This document shows, piece by piece, positions 1 through 9,409 of a stretch of DNA of 64,000 bases (positions within the stretch are counted from its first letter, which is position 1; the number at the start of each line of letters is the position of its first letter). The position numbers were made by a program, and so were the translations under genes. Source of the stretch: an uncultured bacterium (GTDB lineage: Bacteria; Bacillota; Clostridia; Oscillospirales; Oscillospiraceae); the NCBI GenBank assembly GCA_947176765.1, contig CAMWRX010000001.1, positions 1 through 64,000 on the forward strand, given 5' to 3'. Below the pieces are notes generated by a model. That model searched no databases. It saw only the letters and a program-made list of their open reading frames with translations, and was not told the DNA's origin.

Positions 1-101
1 GGCGCGGGGGCATAGGCCTCGTACTCGTCCACCAGCATGGCCTTACCGGCGTCCACCTCCACCTCGTAGGTGCGGCCGTTCAGGGTCACTTTATATTTCA
101 T
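1..101 (-). CDS. Biotin/lipoyl carrier protein, N-terminal part (truncated by window edge)
   Basis: Minus-strand translation from the ATG at 101 gives MKYKVTLNGRTYEVEVDAGKAMLVDEYEAYAPA; directly follows oadG- and oadA-like genes. Not in the ORF track. Confidence 0.75.
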   Translation of the reverse strand, partial: MKYKVTLNGRTYEVEVDAGKAMLVDEYEAYAPA

Positions 102-102
102 T

Positions 103-465
103 TCACTTGACCTCCTTAATGGACTTGAAGCGCAGCTCGTTCAGCGGCTTGCCCATCTTGTCGGCTACGATCGCCATAATCATGGCGGCCTCCTTGTCGG
201 GCACGTCGAACAGCTTGACCTCGCCGGCGCTGCCGGGGGCCGGGGGCGACGCTACGCTGGACGGAGCCGCGGGGGCGGCAGGCGCAGCGACTGCGGGGAC
301 GGGAGCCTCGGCCTTTTTGTTGGTAGCGGCCATGGCCTTACCCGTGAGGATGACCACAGCCAGCAGCAGGATCAGGCCGACAAACACCACAGCATAGCCC
401 AGCACGGCGGTGACACCAGCCTTGGCCATCTCCTCCAGGGAAATGATAAGAGCAACAGTATTCAT
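103..465 (-). CDS. OadG-family sodium-pump decarboxylase gamma subunit
   Basis: Single TM helix, Ala/Pro-rich linker and short C-terminal domain; located between decarboxylase alpha and biotin carrier genes. Confidence 0.75.
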   Translation of the reverse strand: MNTVALIISLEEMAKAGVTAVLGYAVVFVGLILLLAVVILTGKAMAATNKKAEAPVPAVAAPAAPAAPSSVASPPAPGSAGEVKLFDVPDKEAAMIMAIVADKMGKPLNELRFKSIKEVK

Positions 466-476
466 ACCGCTCCCCC

Positions 477-1880
477 TTACGCCTCAGTGATGGTGTAGGT
501 GGCGATGTTCTCCTCCTTGGCCAGACGGTCCTTGAAGAATTTCTCGGCCTGGTCGGGGAAGCAGATATAGCTCATCACGTCCTCCTCGGAACGGCACAGG
601 TCGCCGAGGGCCTCACGGGCGGCCTTGAACTCCTCGCCGGTGCGCTTGGCGTCCTCGATGCGGCAGTCGGTGGGCTTGCCGCCCTCGCCCAGGATCTTGG
701 TCTCCAGCTCGGGGCTGACGGGGGCGGGAGCGATGCCGTACTCGCCCTTGAAGTAGTTCTTGATTTCCTTGGAGATCTGCTTGTAGCGCTCGCCCATCAG
801 GACGTTGGTGACGGCCTGGTTGCCCACCATCTGGGACAGCGGGGTGACCAGCGGGGGGTAGCCCAGGTCGGCGCGGACGCTGGGGATCTCGGCCAGGGCG
901 GCGTCGAACTTGTCCATGGCGTTCAGATCCTTCAGGTTGGCGATCATGTTGGACAGCATACCGCCGGGCACCTTGTACACCAGGGCCTGGGAGTCGGTGG
1001 CCATGCTCTTGGGGTTGATGAGGCCGGAGTCCACATACTTCTGCTTGATGGGCTTGAAGTAGTCGTTGACCTTGTTGATGACGTCCTCGTTCAGGCCGTT
1101 CTCGATGCCGTACTGCTCCATAGCGTAGAACATGGTCTCGGTGGCGGGCTGGCTGGTGCCGTTGGAGAAGCAGGAGGTGGCGGTGTCGATGACGTCTACG
1201 CCGGAGTCGATGGCCTTCATCAGGGTCATGTAGGCCATGCCGGTGGTGCAGTGGGTGTGCAGGATAATGGGCATATCGCCGATGGCGTCCTTGATGCCCT
1301 TAATGAGGCCCTCCGCCTCGTAGGGGCTCATGGTGCCGGCCATGTCTTTCAGGCAGATGGTGTCGAAGCCCATGTTTTTGAGCTCCTTGCACATCTCCAC
1401 GTACTTGGCCACGGTGTGCACCGGGCTCTGGGTGTAGGAGATGCAGCCGGAAGCCACGGTGCGCTTGTTGGCGTACTTCTTGGTGGCCTCCAGGGCGGTG
1501 GTGATGTTGCGGAAGTCGTTCAGGGCGTCAAAAATGCGGATGACGTCGATGCCGTTCTTGATGGACAGCTCCACGAACTTCTCCACCACATCGTCGTGGT
1601 AGTGCTTGTAGCCCAGCAGGTTCTGGCCGCGCAGCAGCATCTGCAGGCGGGTGTTGGGCATATTCTTGCGGATATTGCGCAGACGCTCCCAGGGGTCTTC
1701 GCCCAGGTAGCGCAGGCAGGAGTCGAAGGTGGCGCCGCCCCAGCACTCCACCGAGTAGTAACCGGCCTTGTCCATGGTGGACAGGATGTCGGCGTAATCG
1801 GAGTAGGGGAGACGGGTGGCCATCAGGGACTGGTTGGCGTCACGTAATACGGTCTCCGTGATCTGAACCTTTTTCTTCAA
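477..1880 (-). CDS. oadA: Oxaloacetate decarboxylase alpha subunit / pyruvate carboxylase subunit B-like carboxyltransferase
   Basis: KKKVQITETVLRDANQSLMATRL... carboxyltransferase motif. Start reassigned to the TTG at 1880, preceded by GGAGG (ggaggtgtttccatTTG); the longer ORF upstream is implausible. Confidence 0.9.
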   Translation of the reverse strand: MKKKVQITETVLRDANQSLMATRLPYSDYADILSTMDKAGYYSVECWGGATFDSCLRYLGEDPWERLRNIRKNMPNTRLQMLLRGQNLLGYKHYHDDVVEKFVELSIKNGIDVIRIFDALNDFRNITTALEATKKYANKRTVASGCISYTQSPVHTVAKYVEMCKELKNMGFDTICLKDMAGTMSPYEAEGLIKGIKDAIGDMPIILHTHCTTGMAYMTLMKAIDSGVDVIDTATSCFSNGTSQPATETMFYAMEQYGIENGLNEDVINKVNDYFKPIKQKYVDSGLINPKSMATDSQALVYKVPGGMLSNMIANLKDLNAMDKFDAALAEIPSVRADLGYPPLVTPLSQMVGNQAVTNVLMGERYKQISKEIKNYFKGEYGIAPAPVSPELETKILGEGGKPTDCRIEDAKRTGEEFKAAREALGDLCRSEEDVMSYICFPDQAEKFFKDRLAKEENIATYTITEA

Positions 1881-1908
1881 ATGGAAACACCTCCAAATTT
1901 CTCTTTTC

Positions 1909-2110
1909 CCATCGAAAAAGCCTGCGGCTTTTCCGATGGAGGGGTTGCGGCCGACTGCGTACGCCCTGCGGGCACACTTGCGGCCGAGGGGTGTTTTTGG
2001 GGTCAGCAAAGCCGCCCCAAAAACAAGTCTCATTTTATTTGCGCCTGCGGGCGCAAACTCTGCGAGGCTTTTTACGGACGGAAAGCGCCGCGCTTACGGC
2101 GCGGCGCTTT
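1909..2110. repeat. Cluster of five inverted repeats (hairpins) in the oadA-pckA intergenic region
   Basis: Hairpin arms at 1909-1939, 1963-1973, 1992-2025, 2038-2057 and 2082-2110, read directly from the sequence; three share a CCTGCGG core. Confidence 0.8.
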
Positions 2111-2138
2111 GCCGCCAGTTTTTCAGGCTAAAAACGTC

Positions 2139-3743
<1,605 letters not shown>

Positions 3744-3820
3744 AGAAAGTTCCTCCTCTAAATTATAGTATATTCTTCAGCGCCCGGGCCCGAAAACGGA
3801 GACGGACGCGAGCTAATGGT

Positions 3821-3848
3821 GCCGGTGGGAAAACCATCTCCCACCGGC
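3821..3848 (-). promoter_or_regulatory. Hairpin in the putative pckA 5' leader
   Basis: GCCGGTGGGA...TCCCACCGGC, 10-bp perfect arms between a TATACT-like -10 and the pckA RBS. Confidence 0.4.
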
Positions 3849-4038
3849 TACCCAGTATAGCATAACCGCCCGGTTAAATCCATGATATTTTGGGCTTAAA
3901 TGTTAAAGTTTCCACAAAATCAGCGATTTAACCAACCGATTTTGGGAACAGCAGGGAGAAATGGGAGCATTTTGACGAACCGGGAAAGAGGGGAAAAATC
4001 TAACCATCCAGAGTTTGGGAAAAGGACGGGCAAAAAGC

Positions 4039-4076
4039 AAATCTCCCGCCCTCCGGGTGGGAGAACGGGAGATTTT
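4039..4076 (-). terminator. Rho-independent terminator downstream of the ferredoxin gene
   Basis: AAATCTCCCG...CGGGAGATTTT inverted repeat. Confidence 0.6.
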
Positions 4077-4089
4077 CGTGTTTCACAGA

Positions 4090-4260
4090 TTACTCGGCCT
4101 CGATCGCGCCCATGGGGCAGGTGCCCTCGCAAGCGCCGCAGTCGATGCAGGCGCCGGCGTCGATTTCCATGTGATCGCTGCCCATAGAGATCGCGCCCAC
4201 GGGGCAGGCAGACTCGCAAGCGCCGCAGGAGACGCAGGCGTCACCAATTTTACGTGCCAT
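4090..4260 (-). CDS. 2[4Fe-4S] ferredoxin (56 aa)
   Basis: Minus-strand translation MARKIGDACVSCGACESACPVGAISMGSDHMEIDAGACIDCGACEGTCPMGAIEAE: two CxxCxxCxxxCP clusters; RBS GGAGG upstream. Below the ORF track length cutoff. Confidence 0.95.
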   Translation of the reverse strand: MARKIGDACVSCGACESACPVGAISMGSDHMEIDAGACIDCGACEGTCPMGAIEAE

Positions 4261-4306
4261 GTAACATACACCTCCAAAGCAATGTTAATGTTTTGAACCG
4301 TTTCTT

Positions 4307-4334
4307 ATTGTACCACATCTTTTGAAAAATGCAA
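4307..4334 (-). promoter_or_regulatory. Putative sigma-A promoter for the ferredoxin gene
   Basis: Minus strand TTGCAT-N16-TACAAT. Confidence 0.5.
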
Positions 4335-4429
4335 TATGAAATTTTGACAGGCAGAAATGTATAATTTGGGCAAAAATTTCCCATCCTTGCCAAGTGACGA
4401 TATTCCACCGGACGATGGGAGTGGAACAT

Positions 4430-6523
4430 ATGGAACGGCTGAGCATTTTTCAAAGATTGCGGGGTTTTTTTATGATGGATCGGGACAAAGGGCGGCAGAC
4501 GCCTCAAAATACAGCCGGGCGGCCGGGGGGCGATCCCCAGGCCCTCTACCGGGAGGAGCGGCCCCGCGCCCGGGAAGGGGCGGAGACCCGCCTCACCGAC
4601 CGGTTTTCCCGGGATCTGACCCGGATGGCGGCGCTGGGCGCGCTGGACCCCCTGGTGGGCCGGGAGCAGGAGGTGGGCCGGGTGATCCAGATTCTGGCCC
4701 GTCGCACGAAAAACAACCCCGCCCTCATCGGCGAGCCGGGGGTGGGCAAGACGGCGGTGGCGGAGGGGCTGGCCCTGCGCATGGCATCCGGGGCGGTGCC
4801 TGAGCCCCTGCGGGGCAAGCGGCTGCTGAGCCTGGACCTGGTGTCCATGGTGGCGGGCACCAAGTACCGGGGCGAGTTTGAGGAGCGGGTGAACCAGGTG
4901 CTGGCCGAGGTCAGAAGGGCGGGCAATGTGATCCTGTTTTTGGACGAGCTCCATAATATTGTAGGGGCGGGCTCCGCCGAGGGGGCCATCGACGCGGCCA
5001 ACATCCTCAAGCCCGCCCTGAGCCGGGGAGAGATCCAGGTGGTGGGCGCCACCACATTAGAAGAGTATCGCAAGTATATCGAGAAGGACGCGGCCCTGGA
5101 GCGGCGGTTCCAGCCCGTGCGGGTGGCGGAGCCCACTCTCGAGCAGGCCAAGGCCATCCTGCGGGGGCTGCGCCGCCGGTATGAGGAGCATCACGGCCTT
5201 ACTATTTCCGACGAGGCCATCGATGCGGCGGTGGAACTGTCCCAGCGCTATCTGCCCGACCGCTTTCTGCCGGACAAGGCCATCGATCTCATTGACGAGG
5301 GCGCGGCCCGGATGCGGGTAGAGGAGGAGGTGCCCATCACCCTCCGGGCCCTGTCCGACCGGGCGGAGCGGGCGGCCCGGGAAAAGGCCCAGGCCATCGC
5401 CATGCAGGATTTTGAGCGGGCCGCCATGCTCCGGGACGCGGAGGCGGACTTCCGCCGGGAGCTGGACCGCAAGCAGAGCCGCCAGAAGGGCGGAACCTCC
5501 CGGGAACTGGGCCGGGAGGAGATCGCGGCGGTGCTGGCCCAGTGGACGGGCATCCCCCTGGAGTCCATTACTAAGGGAGAAGCCCGCCGTTTGCTGGAGC
5601 TGGAGGGGGAGCTTCACCGCAGGGTAGTGGGGCAGGATCAGGCGGTGTCCGCCGTGGCGGCCGCCATCCGCCGGGGACGGGTGGGGCTGAAGGAACCCAA
5701 CCGCCCCATTGGGGTATTTCTGTTTATGGGCCCCACCGGCGTGGGCAAGACGGAGCTGTGCCGCGCCCTGGCGGCGGCGCTGTTCGGCAGCGAGGACGCG
5801 CTGATCCGCTTTGATATGTCGGAATATATGGAAAAGCACGCCACGTCCAGGCTGGTGGGTTCCCCTCCGGGCTATGTGGGCCACGAGGAGGGGGGGCAGC
5901 TCACCGAGCAGGTACGCCGCCGTCCCTGGTCGGTGGTGCTGTTTGACGAACTGGAGAAGGCCCATGACGATATGCAGAACATCCTCCTCCAGGTGATGGA
6001 GGACGGCCAGCTCACCGACGGCCAGGGCCGCAAGGCGGACTTCCGAAACACGGTGGTGGTGATGACCTCCAACATCGGCGCGCAGAAGCTGGTGAGCAAG
6101 TCCCCCCCTCTGGGCTTTGCCGGAGGAAACTCAGACGACAAGCGCCGGGAGGCGGTGATGGCGGAGCTGAAGGGCCGGTTTAAGCCGGAGTTCCTCAACC
6201 GCTTGGACGAGGTGATCCTGTTTGACCGCCTGGAGCGCCGGGACATGGAGCGCATTGCCCTGCGGATGCTGGGCAGCGTGCGGGGCCGGCTGTCCGAGCT
6301 GGGAGTGGATCTGGATGCAAAATGGGAGGCGGTGTCCCTGCTGGCCGACCCAGGGCTCGAGCGGGAGCAGGGGGCCCGGCCCATCCGCCGCGCGGTGCGC
6401 CGGAGGGTGGAGGAGCCCGCCGCCGATCTGCTGCTGTCCGAGCAGCTGGGAGAGGGGGACACCCTGTGCCTGGCCGTGGAACGGGAAAACATTGTGCTGC
6501 GGGCGGAAAAGCGGCAGGTGTGA
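4430..6523 (+). CDS. ClpC/ClpA-like AAA+ ATPase (two AAA modules, UVR-like segment, no Clp N-domain)
   Basis: [50 protein letters not shown] (UVR-like), [18 protein letters not shown] at 4430 preceded by GGGAG. Confidence 0.9.
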   Translation: MERLSIFQRLRGFFMMDRDKGRQTPQNTAGRPGGDPQALYREERPRAREGAETRLTDRFSRDLTRMAALGALDPLVGREQEVGRVIQILARRTKNNPALIGEPGVGKTAVAEGLALRMASGAVPEPLRGKRLLSLDLVSMVAGTKYRGEFEERVNQVLAEVRRAGNVILFLDELHNIVGAGSAEGAIDAANILKPALSRGEIQVVGATTLEEYRKYIEKDAALERRFQPVRVAEPTLEQAKAILRGLRRRYEEHHGLTISDEAIDAAVELSQRYLPDRFLPDKAIDLIDEGAARMRVEEEVPITLRALSDRAERAAREKAQAIAMQDFERAAMLRDAEADFRRELDRKQSRQKGGTSRELGREEIAAVLAQWTGIPLESITKGEARRLLELEGELHRRVVGQDQAVSAVAAAIRRGRVGLKEPNRPIGVFLFMGPTGVGKTELCRALAAALFGSEDALIRFDMSEYMEKHATSRLVGSPPGYVGHEEGGQLTEQVRRRPWSVVLFDELEKAHDDMQNILLQVMEDGQLTDGQGRKADFRNTVVVMTSNIGAQKLVSKSPPLGFAGGNSDDKRREAVMAELKGRFKPEFLNRLDEVILFDRLERRDMERIALRMLGSVRGRLSELGVDLDAKWEAVSLLADPGLEREQGARPIRRAVRRRVEEPAADLLLSEQLGEGDTLCLAVERENIVLRAEKRQV

Positions 6524-6537
6524 CAGGCTGCGGATAC

Positions 6538-6575
6538 AAAAAGCACAAGGGGCTCAGTGCCCCTTGTGCTTTTTT
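6538..6575. terminator. Bidirectional terminator between clp-like and yjdF-like genes
   Basis: AAAAAGCACAAGGGGC-TCAGT-GCCCCTTGTGCTTTTTT. Confidence 0.9.
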
Positions 6576-6973
6576 CTGTGCTTCTCCTGCCGGAGGGCCA
6601 GCTTCCGCTCCCGCTCGGCCTCCCGGCGCTCTTTGGAACCGGCTTCCCGCTGTGTTTTCCGCTGCTCCCGCTGGAGCTGGAGGGCCTGCTGGGCCTTCGT
6701 CCCCGTCCCGGCGGGCTGGACGGCTTTCCGAGCCTCCCGCCGCGCCCGTTTCGGGTTGATCGCCCGATCTGGAGTCGGCCCGCCCGCCACAGGGGGGCTG
6801 AATTCCAGCTCCCGCCAGTGGGACTGGAAGTAGTCCAGAACCTCCTGATCCTTAGGCTCACCGCCGAAGATGACCTTGCACACCCGGCAGCCGTCCTCCT
6901 CTTCCCGCTGGTACAGGCCCACCCAGAAAGGGGCCTCAAAATAGACGGTCAGCCTTGCCTTGGATACGCACAT
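6554..6973 (-). CDS. yjdF: YjdF family protein (DUF2992)
   Basis: MCVSKARLTVYFEAPFWVGLYQREEEDGCRVCKVIFGGEPKDQEVLDYF... with basic Lys/Arg-rich C-terminus, recognised as YjdF-like. Confidence 0.8.
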   Translation of the reverse strand: MCVSKARLTVYFEAPFWVGLYQREEEDGCRVCKVIFGGEPKDQEVLDYFQSHWRELEFSPPVAGGPTPDRAINPKRARREARKAVQPAGTGTKAQQALQLQREQRKTQREAGSKERREAERERKLALRQEKHRKKHKGH

Positions 6974-6978
6974 ATTCA

Positions 6979-7080
6979 GTTGTCCTCCTTAAAAATTGCT
7001 TCACGGAGAAGGGACAACCAAGGAGGCAGGTTACTGGCGGGAGGGAGGGCTCCCGCGCCCCGACTACCCGACGGGGACTG
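6979..7080 (-). ncRNA. Probable yjdF-type riboswitch / structured 5' leader
   Basis: Immediately upstream of a YjdF-family gene; stems 7037-7043/7050-7056 and 7058-7062/7072-7076; anti-SD CCUCCUU (7020-7026) complementary to the SD AAGGAGG (6984-6990). Confidence 0.6.
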
Positions 7081-7274
7081 TGTTTTTATCTCCGCGTCTG
7101 GGGATATGATAGCACGCCGGACGAAAAAAGTACACAGGCGGTTGTATGCCGTTCTACCCTTTTTCCAAAAAATTTCCCCATTCACAAAAAATCCATAGGC
7201 AGGGGGAAAAATTTGTGATATAATACCCCCTAACTGCAAACCGCAATCATGATATTATAGGGGAGGGAAGAGCG

Positions 7275-8636
7275 ATGAAGCGGCGTTTTCTGCTGGCGGT
7301 GCTGGGCGCTGTGATGGAGCTCAGTCTGAGCGGCTGTATTTTCAAGCCGGTGGACGACCTGTATGCCCTGCCCGTTCTGCCCCAGGAGTACCGGGATCTT
7401 CAGAGCACCATCAACGCCACCATGAGCGAGCTGGGGGCGGAGTACGCCACCATCAATTACGGCAGAAATACCTCCACCGTCCAGCTGCTGGACATGGATG
7501 GCGACGGTGAGCAGGAGACGGCGGCGGTGTTCCTTCGGGTGACCTCTGCCGATGAGAAGCCCATGCGGGTGTGTCTATTCCGGCAGGGGGAGGATCAGAC
7601 CTACCGCAAGGCCCACATATTGTCGGGAGAGGGCACCACCATCAACTCTGTGGCCTATGAGGATCTCACTGGGGACGGCAGCCGGGAGATGATCGTCAGC
7701 TGGCAGCTCAGCGCCGGCGTACACATTTTATCCGCCTACAGCTTCAGCGGCGCGGGGGCCAACGAGCTGATGAGCACCACCTACAACGAGGCGTATACCA
7801 CCGTGGATCTGGATCAGGACGGCAGCCGGGAGCTGCTGGTATTCCAGCAGGATACCACCGGCGAGGGATATAATCTGGCGGAATACTATGACTATCAGAA
7901 CGGCGTGATGGTGCTGGCGTCCACCGCCCCCCTGTCGGACGGCCTGAAAGACGTGACGGCGTCGGAAGCGGGGCTGCTGTCCGACGGAAAGCTTGGGGTA
8001 TACGTCACCCTGAAGCTGGAGAACGGCTGGCTCACCGATATCCTCACGCTGGAGCCCGACGGGCTGGTCAATGTCACCCGGGATGAGGAGAGCGGCGTGA
8101 GCCTGGCTACCGCGTGGACCAACACCGAGGCGACCACCGCCGACATCAACAGCGACGGGGTGTACGAGATACCCCGGCCCCAGCAGCTCACGCCGCCGGA
8201 CCCGGAGAGCACCACCAATCAATACCTCATTTACTGGCAGCAGGTGGATTCCAACGGCAAGAGCGCCACCAGCGGCATCACCTACCATTCCTTCACCGAC
8301 GGCTGGTATCTCACCCTGCCCAACGGCTGGGACATCAATAACATCACCGTGGCCCGGGATGACGTCCTCAGCGGCCGGGGCGAGCGGGCGGTGGTATTCT
8401 ACTACTGGCCGGATCGCGAGGAAAGCGAGCCGGAGAAATTCCTCACCATTTACTGTCTCACCGGAAACAACCGGAGCACCCGCTCCCAATTGTCCGGCCG
8501 GGTGGTGCTCTACAGCGACAGCAGCGCTATTTACTGCGCCGCGCTGGATCAGTCGGTATGGGACTGCGGTTTGGATGAGGCGGAGCTGGCCAACCGGTTT
8601 AAACCCATCCTGGCGGATTGGTCGGCAAACAAATAA
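7275..8636 (+). CDS. Putative lipoprotein with repeated D-x-D-x-D-G calcium-loop-like motifs
   Basis: Signal peptide plus LSGC lipobox; LDMDGDGEQE, EDLTGDGSRE, VDLDQDGSRE and ADINSDGVYE repeats. Confidence 0.75.
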   Translation: MKRRFLLAVLGAVMELSLSGCIFKPVDDLYALPVLPQEYRDLQSTINATMSELGAEYATINYGRNTSTVQLLDMDGDGEQETAAVFLRVTSADEKPMRVCLFRQGEDQTYRKAHILSGEGTTINSVAYEDLTGDGSREMIVSWQLSAGVHILSAYSFSGAGANELMSTTYNEAYTTVDLDQDGSRELLVFQQDTTGEGYNLAEYYDYQNGVMVLASTAPLSDGLKDVTASEAGLLSDGKLGVYVTLKLENGWLTDILTLEPDGLVNVTRDEESGVSLATAWTNTEATTADINSDGVYEIPRPQQLTPPDPESTTNQYLIYWQQVDSNGKSATSGITYHSFTDGWYLTLPNGWDINNITVARDDVLSGRGERAVVFYYWPDREESEPEKFLTIYCLTGNNRSTRSQLSGRVVLYSDSSAIYCAALDQSVWDCGLDEAELANRFKPILADWSANK

Positions 8637-8678
8637 TATGGCAGCGATGTAATTTAGAAAGTGGGGGAACGGTTTATC

Positions 8679-9368
8679 ATGCGCAAGGTACTGGTTTTGG
8701 AGGACGAGACCAATATCCGCAGCTTTGTGGTCATCAACCTGAAGCGGGCGGGTTATGATACCATTGAGGCCGGCACCGGCGAGGAGGCGCTGGCCCAGAT
8801 CCAGAAGAATCCCGACATACAGGTAGCCCTGCTGGACATCATGCTCCCCGGGGAGATGGACGGCTTCGAGGTGTGCCGCCGCATCCGGGCGGGCAATTCC
8901 CAGATGGGCATCATCATGCTCACCGCCCGCACCCAGGAGATGGACAAGGTCAGCGGCCTGATGACCGGGGCGGACGACTATGTGACTAAGCCTTTTTCCC
9001 CGGCGGAGCTCACTGCCCGGGTGGACGCGCTGTTTCGCCGGACGGGAGGCGTGCCCGTGCAGGATCTGGACGAGCTGAGCCAGCCCCCGTTCCTGCTCAA
9101 TACCCGCAACCGCACGCTGGAGAAGAACGGCAAGCGGATCAAGCTCACCCAGGTGGAGTATTCCATCGTGAAGCTGTTTATGGAGAATCCGGGGAAGGCC
9201 CTGGCCCGGGAGGAGATTTTGGAGGCCGTCTGGGGCAAGGAGTATCTGGGCGAGCTGAAGATCGTGGACGTGAATATCCGCCGCCTGCGCATCAAGTTGG
9301 AGGATGATCCCCAGAATCCCGCCCACATCAGTACGGTGTGGGGCTACGGGTACGAATGGGAAGTGTAA
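8679..9368 (+). CDS. OmpR/PhoB-family response regulator
   Basis: MRKVLVLEDETNIRSFVVINL..., phospho-acceptor LLDIMLPG, C-terminal winged helix. Confidence 0.93.
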   Translation: MRKVLVLEDETNIRSFVVINLKRAGYDTIEAGTGEEALAQIQKNPDIQVALLDIMLPGEMDGFEVCRRIRAGNSQMGIIMLTARTQEMDKVSGLMTGADDYVTKPFSPAELTARVDALFRRTGGVPVQDLDELSQPPFLLNTRNRTLEKNGKRIKLTQVEYSIVKLFMENPGKALAREEILEAVWGKEYLGELKIVDVNIRRLRIKLEDDPQNPAHISTVWGYGYEWEV

Positions 9369-9409
9369 TTGACCCTGTGAGACGCTGAACAGAGAGGGGG
9401 GACGGAAGG

